A DNA stretch of 64,000 nucleotides from Citrus sinensis. Lineage: Eukaryota > Streptophyta > Magnoliopsida > Sapindales > Rutaceae. The translations under genes and the position numbers were made by a program. The stretch covers positions 3,260,501-3,324,500 of the forward strand of contig NC_068559.1 of the NCBI RefSeq assembly GCF_022201045.2, read 5' to 3'. Under the pieces are notes generated by a model that saw only the letters and a program-made list of their open reading frames with translations, was not told the DNA's origin and searched no databases. Shown here piece by piece: positions 33,209 through 43,254 of this stretch; the stretch's first letter is position 1; each line of letters starts with the position of its first letter.

Positions 33209-33544
33209 AATTTATAATGCTTTTTATTCTTGTTATTAATAATAACAATAATCTATTTAAAAAAATATTTATGATTATAATAAAATTATAATTATAATTA
33301 TAATTTATTTAAAAATAATTATATTTTTTAATTAAATGAAAGTTATTTTGAGAATTTAAAATTATGGGGGCGAATTCATACTCTATAGTTTCAATAAAAT
33401 AAAATTGAGTATAAGGGGTTAAACGAAATTTTACATTTCAAGAAGTTTATAATATTCATGAATAAAATATAAATAATATAGAGCGTAGGGGGCTAGATAA
33501 AATTTCACACCGTAACTTACATTCAACGTAAGTTAGGGGAACCC
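32372..33544. mobile_element. Mutator-like element with about 300-bp terminal inverted repeats
   Basis: Left end GGGCCCGCCTAACTTACGTC; right end reversed GGGTTCCCCTAACTTACGTT. The arms match over roughly 300 bp, including aaatttcgtttaacccctta. Flanks gaactaata (32363-32371) and aaactaata (33545-33553) differ at one of nine bases. The interior has a second inverted repeat made of AT-rich sequence (about 32640-32760), a unique stretch and an ATT microsatellite (about 33148-33205). No transposase remains. Confidence 0.82.
33148..33205. repeat. ATT trinucleotide microsatellite
   Basis: About 19 uninterrupted ATT units, inside the element 32372-33544. Likely variable in length between individuals. 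Confidence 0.9.
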
Positions 33545-33854
33545 AAACTAATAATATAAAATTAAAAGATACCATATCACATCACATGTAGCAGATAATA
33601 TTAATTTAGTAACATGGACAGGGATGGCAATTTCTAGGTCCGGGTTTAGGTTTGACTGTTCCGGATCCAGACCCGCATTAAACTAGGTTTTTTTAATCTG
33701 GATCCGGTCCGGGTTTCCGAATTCCGGGTTTTGAACCCGGATTGCTTTATTTTTATTTTTTTTTAGACCCGATTGCTTAATTTAACAGGAGAAGTTTTAA
33801 TGTTTTAATGTATTACATGAAAAAACACATTACAGTAAAATACATTACAATATT

Positions 33855-34015
33855 CTTCCTAGAATTGGTTCAACAAAATTTGCTGGATAAAGAGAAAAAA
33901 AATAGAACATATAACACATCCAGAACCATACTACCAGAACCAAGTTACTTCACTTTGGTTCAACAAAACTTGCTGGACAAAGGGCAAAAAAACAGAACAA
34001 ATAACACATCCAAGT
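33855..34015. repeat. Diverged direct repeat inside the hAT element
   Basis: ttggttcaacaaaatttgct at 33865 and ttggttcaacaaaacttgct at 33956 begin two copies of a roughly 60-bp unit spaced 91 bp apart. Confidence 0.7.
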
Positions 34016-34131
34016 TCTAAAACAAATACAACACAATATAAAATCTAAAATTCAAAGTTTTAAAGTAATAAATATCCACAAATACAAATACATAACACAA
34101 TTCTACAATTTAAAACTCAAATTTCCAGCCA

Positions 34132-34244
34132 CTAGTAATAAAGACTAAACTCTGAATCATCCACTTCATTTGACTGTTGCTCAATCATCCAACTTTCATC
34201 AATCAAATGCTCTGCAGAAACTATTGCTTCCTCTGGAATTCCAT
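34132..34244 (-). pseudogene. Terminal exon left over in the hAT element
   Basis: After the acceptor tttttgtag at 34245 an open exon encodes GIPEEAIVSAEHLIDESWM and an acidic end ..DDSEFSLYY, then a stop at 34132-34134. It may be the C-terminal tail of the element's own transposase; I do not recognise it with certainty. It has no intact upstream coding exon. Confidence 0.5.
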
Positions 34245-34427
34245 CTACAAAAAATGTGTAAATTATAAACATAATGAACAACACAACCAATTAGTGATAA
34301 ATTGATAATACAGGACATTATTAATCAAGAATTCATAAGATTAAGATTTTGAAGAGACATTATTAATCAAGAAAATTACAGAACATTAACTTTGAATTCT
34401 TATCAAGAACATTATTAATCATGAATT

Positions 34428-34685
34428 GGAGGGTACTGGATTTTATCTGGCCCTCCGATTAATTGGAAGAAGCATGCGAGAGGCTGGCAAAGAACAAAAG
34501 AGGATTTGAATAAGGAACAAACTGTTATTGAAAATGTAGCTAAAAGCCTTTGCTGGGAAAAAATAAAAGAGAAAGGCGATATTGCTATCTGGCAAAAGCC
34601 TATTAATCATTTGAACTGTAAAACAAATCAAAAACTCTCTCAGAGTCTACCTTTCTGCCCAGTTCAAGATCCAGATAAAGATTGG
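34428..34685 (+). pseudogene. Captured fragment of a PMT-type S-adenosylmethionine-dependent methyltransferase
   Basis: An 86-codon stretch open throughout encodes GGYWILSGPPINWKKHARGW, TKEDLNKEQTVIENVAKSLC, WEKIKEKGDIAIWQKPINHL and FCPVQDPDKDW. These are hallmark motifs of the plant-specific Golgi 'probable methyltransferase PMT' family, which acts on wall polysaccharides. Whole PMT proteins have about 600-700 residues, so this is an internal fragment of roughly an eighth. It lies in the hAT element on the strand opposite to the element's own leader and tail exon. The conserved frame suggests recent capture. It continues for six more codons of unrelated sequence to a stop. Confidence 0.85.
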
Positions 34686-34889
34686 TTCGTGTTACTTTTA
34701 GTTTAAACCAAATTTAACATTATGTATTTTCATTTTGTCCATGCTCTGTCAGAAAATAACCCAGCCGAAGCTCAACTCGGCAAAACAAAACAAAATATCC
34801 TCAGCCCTCGAATGTCCAAAAGATAAGATGAATAATGAATCAAAAGGGATGAGGCCAAAGCAAAAAAAGATGCAGTTTTTTTTCCTCCA

Positions 34890-35034
34890 GTACCAACTTT
34901 TTGTTAACACAACCCCACAATCACGAACTAAAACATAATTAATTAATCCAAATCAAGTCCAATACCACTTTTTTATTAACACAACCCCACAACCACAAAC
35001 TAAAACATAATTAATTAATACAAATCAAGTAAAA
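34890..35034. repeat. 72-bp tandem repeat, two copies
   Basis: aacacaaccccacaatcacg (34906) and aacacaaccccacaaccaca (34978) start two similar units with a 72-bp period, each running into aaaacataattaattaat. Confidence 0.8.
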
Positions 35035-35729
35035 GAAGTACCTAAATGCATCAGTAACAAAAAAAGTTGCAAACTTTTGATGAACTAAATAAATAACAAA
35101 GAACTAACTTTTTGCTTACCAAAAGAAATGGATCCAAGAAACCACAAACGAACCCAGCCGCGACTGAGGTGGATTTCAACCCTTTTGCTGGCCGCAACAG
35201 AGTGAGAGATGAGACGTGTGATGCTGCTGATGAGTGATGAAACGAACAAAGCCTCACCGTGAAGGAGAGTTGAAGAGAGAGTGAGAGAGATTAAGTGAGG
35301 ACTGAGGACTGAGGAACGAGTCACGGCTCACGGGTGAGAGAGATTGAGAGAGGAACGGATTACGGATGAGACTTGAGAGATTGAGAGGAGAAATTACAGA
35401 TTTACAGTAGAGTTCAGTACTTCAATTGAAGGAGAAATTTCGAGAGAGGAACAAGAGAGATTGAGAGATCTAGGGTTCACTTTTGCTATTTTTTTTTCTA
35501 TTTATATTTACGAATTTGTGGATAAAAATTAATATTAAAATAAATAATATCCGGGTCTGAATTCCGGATTTGCGGGTTCACCTGAAATTGGATCCGGACC
35601 CGAAAATATGCGGGTTGTTAAAAACTGATCCGAATTTCGGATAAAAATTACTCCGGTACAGGTTGAACCCAGACCAAATTTTTCGGGTTCAGTCCGGGTC
35701 CGGGTTTGGTTGCCATCCCTAAACATGGT

Positions 35730-35906
35730 GCTTCTTTTTTTTTTTTTTCATTTTTCTTTCATTTTCGTGATTGCCTCTCAAACAATGGCAAGAAAAATAG
35801 TGCTATAATGCCGAGACATAAATTCGTTTTTTTTTTATCAACTAAATATTTGTTAGACGATACAACCACAAATAATTTTGCTTATAACTAATATTTTACA
35901 ATAATG

Positions 35907-35945
<39 letters not shown>

Positions 35946-38900
35946 TGCATAAAACATTAAAATTTGTATTTTAATTGATTTGTCATATGACGTGATATTA
36001 TCACAAACTAACATATGGTTAGTGATTACAAATGAGATCATCTCACTGCCACATGATGAATTATATGTCCGGCATGTGTACACTCTGTTAACTGAATTAC
36101 AAAGTTAATAAATTTGTATTACTTCTACCTAGTAGGAAAATACGTCCAAGCCATTTATTTTATTTTTGATATAACATTTTTATTATAATATTCATTTTTT
36201 GACTGATATTAATGCACCCCACTAATCTGTAACCATGAGGGGTGGGGGCGCCGCCCCCGGTGGGTATGAACACAGAAACAGATGAGATGGTTAAAATAGC
36301 GTTCTTGACTGAGATGTTCCATTGGGCTTATGGGGAACTGAAATGCCTTATCCAAAAAGAAGTCCTAAAATGGAGTGGGCTTTTCGTATGCTGGCTCATG
36401 AAGAAAGAAACCAAAACAGTTTCTTTTCTGTTTGATTTGACACGCAGTTCCCAGTTGAACATTTTTCCAGTTGCTCTACGATAGAATTCTTGTTGCAGTC
36501 ATTTTGCTGTCTGCACCTCATTTGACATTTCATTTTTGCTTAATAAACGTCACAGTACCGTTGCATCTTGAAGCCCATTAGCTTGTCAAATCACTTTCGC
36601 ATGCTTCTAAGCAAGGCAAAGGCTCTTGCTAATGATTTTTCCCTTTCTTCTTAGGCATGTCAATGTTTAGCTGCACAATGCTTGTTTCTTTTTTATTCGC
36701 TTAAAAAAAGAAAAAAAATTGGGATATTTTTGCATAGAGTACAAGTCACTGGCAAAGCACATTATACTAAAATCAGGTACAACAATCATGGAAGTGAGAT
36801 ATTCAATTATAAGAGATAGAATAATTCTCAAACGCATACATCAACAACAGAATATCTAAAGCAAATTGTCGATGTCAATCAAATTTACATAAATACAGAA
36901 AATGACCGGTTAGAAACTTCGCCCACCATATAATGAGCAATTGAATACGTATTACATTTTAAAGTCCCTTGTAAATAATGTTAAAGTTCTGAAGTGAATT
37001 AACCAAGCAGCACTACGTGACAATGTTGGATATCATAATACGAGCAACATTGCTCACTAAATCATTACTACACACGCATCTCTTGAGTATCTCCTTCCCC
37101 CATCCGGAATTCTAAATCCGGGGCCATTTGAAAAAGCTTTTATTAACAAACTACAAAAGCTTTTAGAATTCCCCAATCTGGAATTCTAAATCCGGGGCCA
37201 TTTGAAAAAACTTTTATTAACAAACTGATGTAATTGAGTATCCCAGCTGAGCTGGTACGTGAGCCTCTTTTTTTTCCCCCCCTCTTTTTCTTGGAAATCC
37301 ATGAAAGTTGGGTGGGGAAAAAGGCATTCTGGTTATAAGGCTATCAGTTTCCTCTTAGTGCCGAACAACATCAATGTAGCCTTTTTAGTTTCTTTCACTG
37401 CTTTCTTTGAGTCTAATCCTGTCAAATTTCTAACAGACAGGTTTACTTAGTTTAAGGTTGATGACATCCCACTATAAAAATCTACCCACCAAGAAAAAAA
37501 AAAGGGGGGGGGGGGGGGCGCAAAAAAGCAGCCACTTTAAAGACTGTTTGTCTGCATTTACAAGATTTCATTTCCTTAATATTTAATCCTTGATTCAACC
37601 GTCAGAGCATGTACAAGTGCCTGGTTGATTCGTTTTTTTATTGCTTAGCTAAAATTAACACTTTCTTTGGTGATCAGGTTAATTATTATTCTGAACTTAA
37701 GCAGCCGTCCTTTAGTGGCTCTAAGAGGCAGACATGTGGGTTTTTGTTATCATATTTCATGATTAATTCTGTTATCCGATGATTGGTTGCAACATAATGA
37801 TGATTGTCTTTGCCTAATTCAAGTTACTTTTGTAATTATATATTTAATTCAGGGGAGCCACGTTTGCTCTTTCAATTGATAACAAGTAAAGATTCATCAT
37901 AACTTCACAGGTAAGCAATGTTACAACATCGTTTATATTATGTGCTAGTAAGTACTTTTTAAAAAAATTTCGTATGTATATATTTTTCACTCTTTAACTG
38001 AAGTTCTGCTATGAGTAGTTTTAAAATCAAGAATTTCTGATTTTAATAAAGTCAGGGATTAACTAAAAGATAAAATAAATACAGACTCTAATGCAATGTA
38101 TTTTGTCATGTAATGTATTAAAATCTAATTTTTTGTGTCTTTTAGTTAATACATGAGTTTATTAAAGTCAGGGATCCCTGATTAAAAAACTAATTGTTCT
38201 GCTATTATCAAAATATTATTATAAATTTTCAAGATACCATTTTTTTTTTATAGTTTCATCCATTTTGTTTCCTTGTCATTGAAGTTTTTTGTTAATTTGT
38301 GGCCTAAGATTGCATGTTTATACAATCTTTAATTTTATTGTTATCGTTTGGAAACAAGCTTGTGGGTTTACGTGAACAATGCCGTGACTTGTTCCGAATA
38401 ACTATGTGAAATCATGGATACTTGGCTTGGAAATTCTTTTTATACAATTCATAATCATTCATTTCATTATTGTTATGGAATCTGCCAATAGCCTCTCTAC
38501 TGAGTAGTCTGCAAAACATCATGTACCCTTTTGTTTGACAAATCAAAATCTGGCCCACAGCCAAGAGTCATCAGTAGTTTTCAGGGGAAACTTGTCAAAA
38601 TGTTTCTATTATTGTACCATATCTTGTACTGTAAAGCTGAAAATTACAATGAAGGCAATATATTACTGAAACAGTTTCCTTTATTTGCAGTGAAAGATAG
38701 GAATATAAAGTAAATCACACCTTGATTAATTAGTTTCAGGATTTTCTGCTTGTCAAAGTTTAGCGTCCTTGAAAGGTTGAAGTTAAAAACCTATGGAGTG
38801 ATGAGACATGTATTATAGCTGAATGGATGAGTAGGAAGAGAATTCCAATTGACTTGAGGAACAATGCGTCACAATCTCCTTTCTTAGAAAATGACTACCA

Positions 38901-39215
38901 ATTATTATTATTATGTGGTTTGTGTAAGATAAAAAGACTTGTCAACTTAGATTGTTGATTGTTAGATTTCTGATTTGAAGGTTGCAAGTGACTTTTGAGA
39001 AGTACTTAATCCATAAGCACTTACTGTGTTAAAGAGAAAGAACTTTATTGGGTATTTTCAGCAGAAACATTTACAGAATATGATCATGTCTAAACAATTC
39101 AGGACAATCATGGATTAATTCATGCTATGGATCTGAACACTGAAAAAGGAACACATGAGAAACCAATCAAAATTTATGAACCGTGTACTTGTTTTCACTC
39201 TTTGTTAATTTCTCT
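35730..39215. other. Intergenic; microsatellites and small repeats, no recognised gene
   Basis: Holds a TA microsatellite (about 35909-35942), a duplicated 56-bp segment (37097-37152 and 37171-37226, both with aattctaaatccggggccat), and a run of about 15 G near 37504-37518. Near 38045-38165 short inverted motifs (attaactaaaag / cttttagttaat) form a small hairpin-prone stretch. The frame at 36242-36484 is unlike any family I know. The last part is the 3' untranslated region of the minus-strand gene that follows. Confidence 0.45.
37097..37226. repeat. 56-bp direct repeat, 74-bp spacing
   Basis: Segments 37097-37152 and 37171-37226 are nearly identical and contain gaattctaaatccggggcca and ttttattaacaaact. 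Probably a local duplication. Confidence 0.75.
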
Positions 39216-40313
39216 TTATCCCCAGTAAAGGTCTGCTCTTTCTTGATCTTCAAAAGCTGACAGTGAGTGAAAACCAACATCACCAAGAGTCTTTCTTGAA
39301 TGGACCAGCTGCTGAGCCTGAGACTGCTTGCAATGAGCAATTGCTCCCTGAATAGAACTCTCAGTCTCTGAATAAACACTGCTACTGCATCTCTTGAGAA
39401 GTTGCAGCTCATTAAAAGCATTGGAGTCATTTGAGCTTGAAGAAGAGGACGAGCCAGAAGATGATGAAGATGATGAAGACTTGTTTGTCGAATGCCGTTT
39501 GATGACCATTGAGAATGATCTCCTATGGCAGCTGCTACTACTCTCAGTGATCCTTTCTTTGTCAAAGCTCCTCGTTAGAGAAGCTGAACTTTGGCTGTTG
39601 CCCTTATGAATTTGTCCAAACGGATTCTTCTTTGCCATATTTGCGTAGTTATTAACATTAAGAGTCTCCTTAACTTTTGAAGCTGTACCCTCGTCAGCAA
39701 CTTTTGTGGCAGCTGTGCAGGACTCATCAGAGCAACCGGATTTACCAAACAAAGACTTGAGGTAAGCCCTGGAAGCCTTCAGCTTTGAACCAAGTGAGGA
39801 CTGCTTGATCAGCTTCAGCTTTTTGGTCCAGGACTTCTTCGGATTGTCACCAATGAATCCACTCACTTCAGATGAATACTCAAACAAGTACTCATTCGGA
39901 TTCAGCTCTTGACTAACCTGACAGGATTCGGCAGGTGAGATATTGCAGGATTCAAATGGAGTACTAGTTGTAGTTGGTGTTGTGGCCGCATTTGTCATCA
40001 AAGGAGTGCTATAGAAATCTTCGAACATATCTTTACTATTATCATAAGCACAAGTTGAGTTCTCCAGGAGCTTTTCGACCATTTGCAGACGCGGAGGGAG
40101 GTGAAGAGGAAGGAGCTTTCCTTTGTAGAAGAGCTCATCAGCCGGAGAAGTTGTCGGTTCTTTCTCTAGGCAACTTGAATTCATTTGGAACTCAAACTCT
40201 CCAGAATGAGGAGGAGAGCTTTTGGAATGGCTAAAGAAGTTAGAATATGAGCTAACTTCTATGTCGATATAGTCATCATCAGCAGGATCACATGATAGCA
40301 AATTCACAGCCAT
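39216..40313 (-). CDS. Membrane-associated kinase regulator (MAKR3/MAKR4 group)
   Basis: One exon, 365 residues. MAKR proteins and the related BKI1 bind the plasma membrane through a basic patch and regulate receptor kinases such as BRI1. I take the ATG at 40313, giving MAVNLLSCDPADDDYIDIEV, a start typical of the family; the frame is open a little further upstream but without another ATG. The N-terminal half has the family motif EFEFQM (40-45) and FYKGKLLPLHLPPRLQMVEK (62-81). A Lys/Arg-rich membrane hook lies at 158-188 (PKKSWTKKLKLIKQ..SKLKASRAYLKSLF). A poly-Ser tract occupies 279-295. The C-terminal motif ESSIQGAIAHCKQSQ (318-332) is the conserved kinase-interacting end. The placement in the MAKR3/4 group is from recall. 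Intact. Confidence 0.9.
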   Translation of the reverse strand: MAVNLLSCDPADDDYIDIEVSSYSNFFSHSKSSPPHSGEFEFQMNSSCLEKEPTTSPADELFYKGKLLPLHLPPRLQMVEKLLENSTCAYDNSKDMFEDFYSTPLMTNAATTPTTTSTPFESCNISPAESCQVSQELNPNEYLFEYSSEVSGFIGDNPKKSWTKKLKLIKQSSLGSKLKASRAYLKSLFGKSGCSDESCTAATKVADEGTASKVKETLNVNNYANMAKKNPFGQIHKGNSQSSASLTRSFDKERITESSSSCHRRSFSMVIKRHSTNKSSSSSSSSGSSSSSSSNDSNAFNELQLLKRCSSSVYSETESSIQGAIAHCKQSQAQQLVHSRKTLGDVGFHSLSAFEDQERADLYWG

Positions 40314-43254
40314 TGCTGGTAGCTTGAAACTCACTATATTGTTATGATAAGATCTCTCTTTTCTCTTATGGTAGAGCTTGAGCTTTCAGCTTTGTGATAA
40401 AGGAATCAAGGGAATTGCACTCTTTTAAAAGAAAGAGTGGATGTTGGTTAATAGACAGAATGTTGAATGCTTCCAAATATAAAATACAGATCATTATGGG
40501 AATTTTTCTAATGGCCCAGCACTGACCCATTTCTGCAGTATTTTTCTTTTTCTTTTTTCTTGGAACTTAAATTAATTTTTGTGGTTCATTTCTCTTTGCT
40601 TTTCACATTTACAAATACTGAAACAGGCCCCATAGAATGATAAAAGTATTTTGAAAGTGAAATTATGCACTTAAAACATGTTGATCTTTCTCTAATGGGG
40701 ACTCAGGTTTCTTCTAAAGCAATGTGGCTGACATCATTAAGACTTGATTAATTGTTTAGACCAGTACTACTACTAATCCATTGATTCTAATCAAAAGTAC
40801 CGAATTTAATTTTTTGGGGGTAAAACTTTAATCAAAATGAATTCATATGGTATGACTATCATCTCGTAAATGATTAAAGGGTTTATGATCTACGTATTCA
40901 CCTATGCAGCTACGAAGGATGAGTGAGGCCTTGTTCAGCTGAGCTGTGTAAATACTGTTACCAGAAACTCGTGCACATTTTAATGTTTAAGGTAGCACCA
41001 TAATGTTGCAAGAGATTACTTTAAACCCTAGCAAATGCTATGAACTGTGTTAGAAAGAAGTGCCTATTATATTTGAAATAGGTCATAGGAGCCTATCTCA
41101 CCAAGAGTCTAGAGGGATACAAGCCCCCACATTCTGATAACATTTTCTATTTCAATAGTTCAATTGCTTGAAAACAAGAGCGTGCACATGAAAACTAATA
41201 GATAATTCTCGTATCGTCTGCGGAATAAACCAAAAAAGACATAAAATTGAATGCAACCCAGATCTCAAAACCCGGTTTTCTGCATTCTCAATGCATTAAT
41301 AATACTCACTATGTTCCATTTCTGTGCGCCATGACTAACCAAAACAAAAAAAAATCCAAAAAGGGTGCCTTTCTGCTAAGTAAAATAATAATAGCCAAGG
41401 AATCACTTTAGACTTCACTTAGGTGAAACTGCTTTTTACTGGATTCCTGGGTCTGTTTTTCTTAGTTTCTCTTCCAGATATTTTATAGAAAGTTTCCAAA
41501 TGACTGTCTCATATAAGCCGATATATACCGATCATTCGTGTGCATGCATCTTTTTTTGGTCAATTGCTGTCATAGTTTTCACCTTACATGTCTTGTGCAC
41601 TAAAGTGACATAATTGGAAAGATAAGAGAGGTGAAATGAACTGTTGACTGCATAACTTACAAGAAAACAACACATGAACCGACAAATCTTGGTGGGATAA
41701 GGGAATTGGGGATGGAATGTCTGCATTCTGCAAAGCTCAAGACTTATTTTTTTGTCTTCTCTTTTAACACACTCTCCATCTTTTAGTTTCTTTCCTCTTA
41801 TCTCATTTTTTACCACTAATTGTAAAGCCAAAAAGTGGTTCCCTCCTTTTTCAAAATCCAAACCGGTCCTTGTATCAGTTTTCATAAGAAAACATGCATA
41901 AGAAAACACAAATGGAACTGATAATTTCAAGTCTTTTTAGCCATATTCAAGGTACCCTTGTTCGATGAGACGTTACATAGTTGTTTAATCATCTATAACA
42001 TGTTAGATTTTCAACTTTGGTTTCTTTGTGCACTTTGCATACATGTGTACTGTTGGAAATGTAGTTTTATGGATGCCACATGCCATTGATGTTTAGCTTT
42101 GAATTTTTCTGAAGAAATGAATTCCATGAATCCTTGGACTGTGTTACGGACGGCCAAAAAATCAAAAGCTGAAAGTATAAACACCCATTCTACTTTTTAT
42201 GTTCTTCTTAAGAAAAGTGTGTTAATGTGTGGTACAATAACAATATGCACAAGAATTTTCTCATTCTCCACATCTAAACCATTTCAATAATACAAAACAA
42301 AAATTCATTAGCCACCTTCTATTTTAAAAGTTCTACTTGTAACTATCACATTACAATATCCGGTTTCTGCACTGAGATATTGGATGAAGATCTTGCTGGG
42401 GCATAAATTTCTTTCAGGAAACAGAAAAAAGTACGGGCAAAAGATAGCCATAAATGTATCAATCAAAATGACCCACTACCCCAGAAAATCAGGGTGCAAG
42501 AATTCTTTGCTTGGTTGAAGGATCAACAAGTAGAACCTCTGTGGGCGAAATTTTTTGCTGGGTAACCCACCAGCATTAACAAAAGCAGAAAAAGCAACAG
42601 CTCATAAACAATTCCAAGCAAAATATTTTGTTGAGTCATCTTAGAAACTTGACTTTTGAAGAAATTTTGGATGAAGGGGTTCCCAGCCCACTAGCTTCTG
42701 TACCCTTGAGTTGAAGGCATAGAAGGTAGTGAATAATCATTGTGTTTCTCTAAAGATGAAAATTTTCAACTTCCATATCAGGAAAACACTTCAATAAGTC
42801 CCAAAATGTTTTCTTTTGGGTTCACAATCACCAAGCATTTCAATTGAAAGATATAAAATTCTGAACCACACAATTTCTTCTTGGTTCCATCATTCCTCGA
42901 CAAGAAAGCATGAGGGGTCATCTTCATCTTCAAAGCAAAGAATAGTTATCATATTCACACCGAATCTTTTAACCGTTAAAAGTTCAGAGAAGATCCAACT
43001 TGAACATCCAAACAAAGCCTTTGATTCATTTGTTTAATTAACTTCATAATACAACAAAGCAAGATTTGAGAATTTACAGAAGAATCAATAAATAAGACAC
43101 ACCATCCAGTTTTACAACGAAGTTACAAAAAACCCCTGATCTACTAAAAAGGAGCTTTTCAAGAGGTCAGATACCGATTTATATATAACACATTTTTGTT
43201 GCTTGTTAACAGGTTTTAATATCAAGAATTATTAATTTGGCAGTGTGAATTGAG
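40314..43254. other. Intergenic; promoter of the kinase regulator and spacer
   Basis: No large gene. A minus-strand frame of 38 codons at 42523-42639 encodes a Leu-rich hydrophobic helix (LLLFLLLLMLVG) and ends GSTC; it could be chance. Other frames lack coding character. The last 50-60 bases are the 3' end of the coiled-coil gene. Confidence 0.4.

Larger units (their letters stand above)
33619..35721 (-). mobile_element. hAT-family transposon derivative, 2.1 kb, transposase core lost
   Basis: The ends are CAGGGATGGCAA and, reversed, TAGGGATGGCAA, typical of plant hAT elements. They are flanked by aacatgga (33611-33618) and aacatggt (35722-35729), an 8-bp duplication with one change. Subterminal regions on both sides are crowded with ccggg/cccgg motifs. 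On the minus strand a CT-rich leader (about 35480-35121) ends at a donor (TTTTG/GTAAGC), and a terminal exon (34132-34244) follows a good acceptor. Between them no transposase domain is present. Instead there is a host methyltransferase fragment on the plus strand (34428-34685) and a 72-bp tandem repeat. It therefore looks like an internally deleted element that also picked up host sequence. Confidence 0.8.

Noticed and set aside
36242-36484. 80-codon plus-strand frame
   Set aside because: No recognisable family, and the GC-rich start looks like chance; no supporting context.
40311-40334. Longer N terminus for the kinase regulator
   Set aside because: The extra frame begins with GTG and not ATG, and family members start at the MAVNLL-type methionine.
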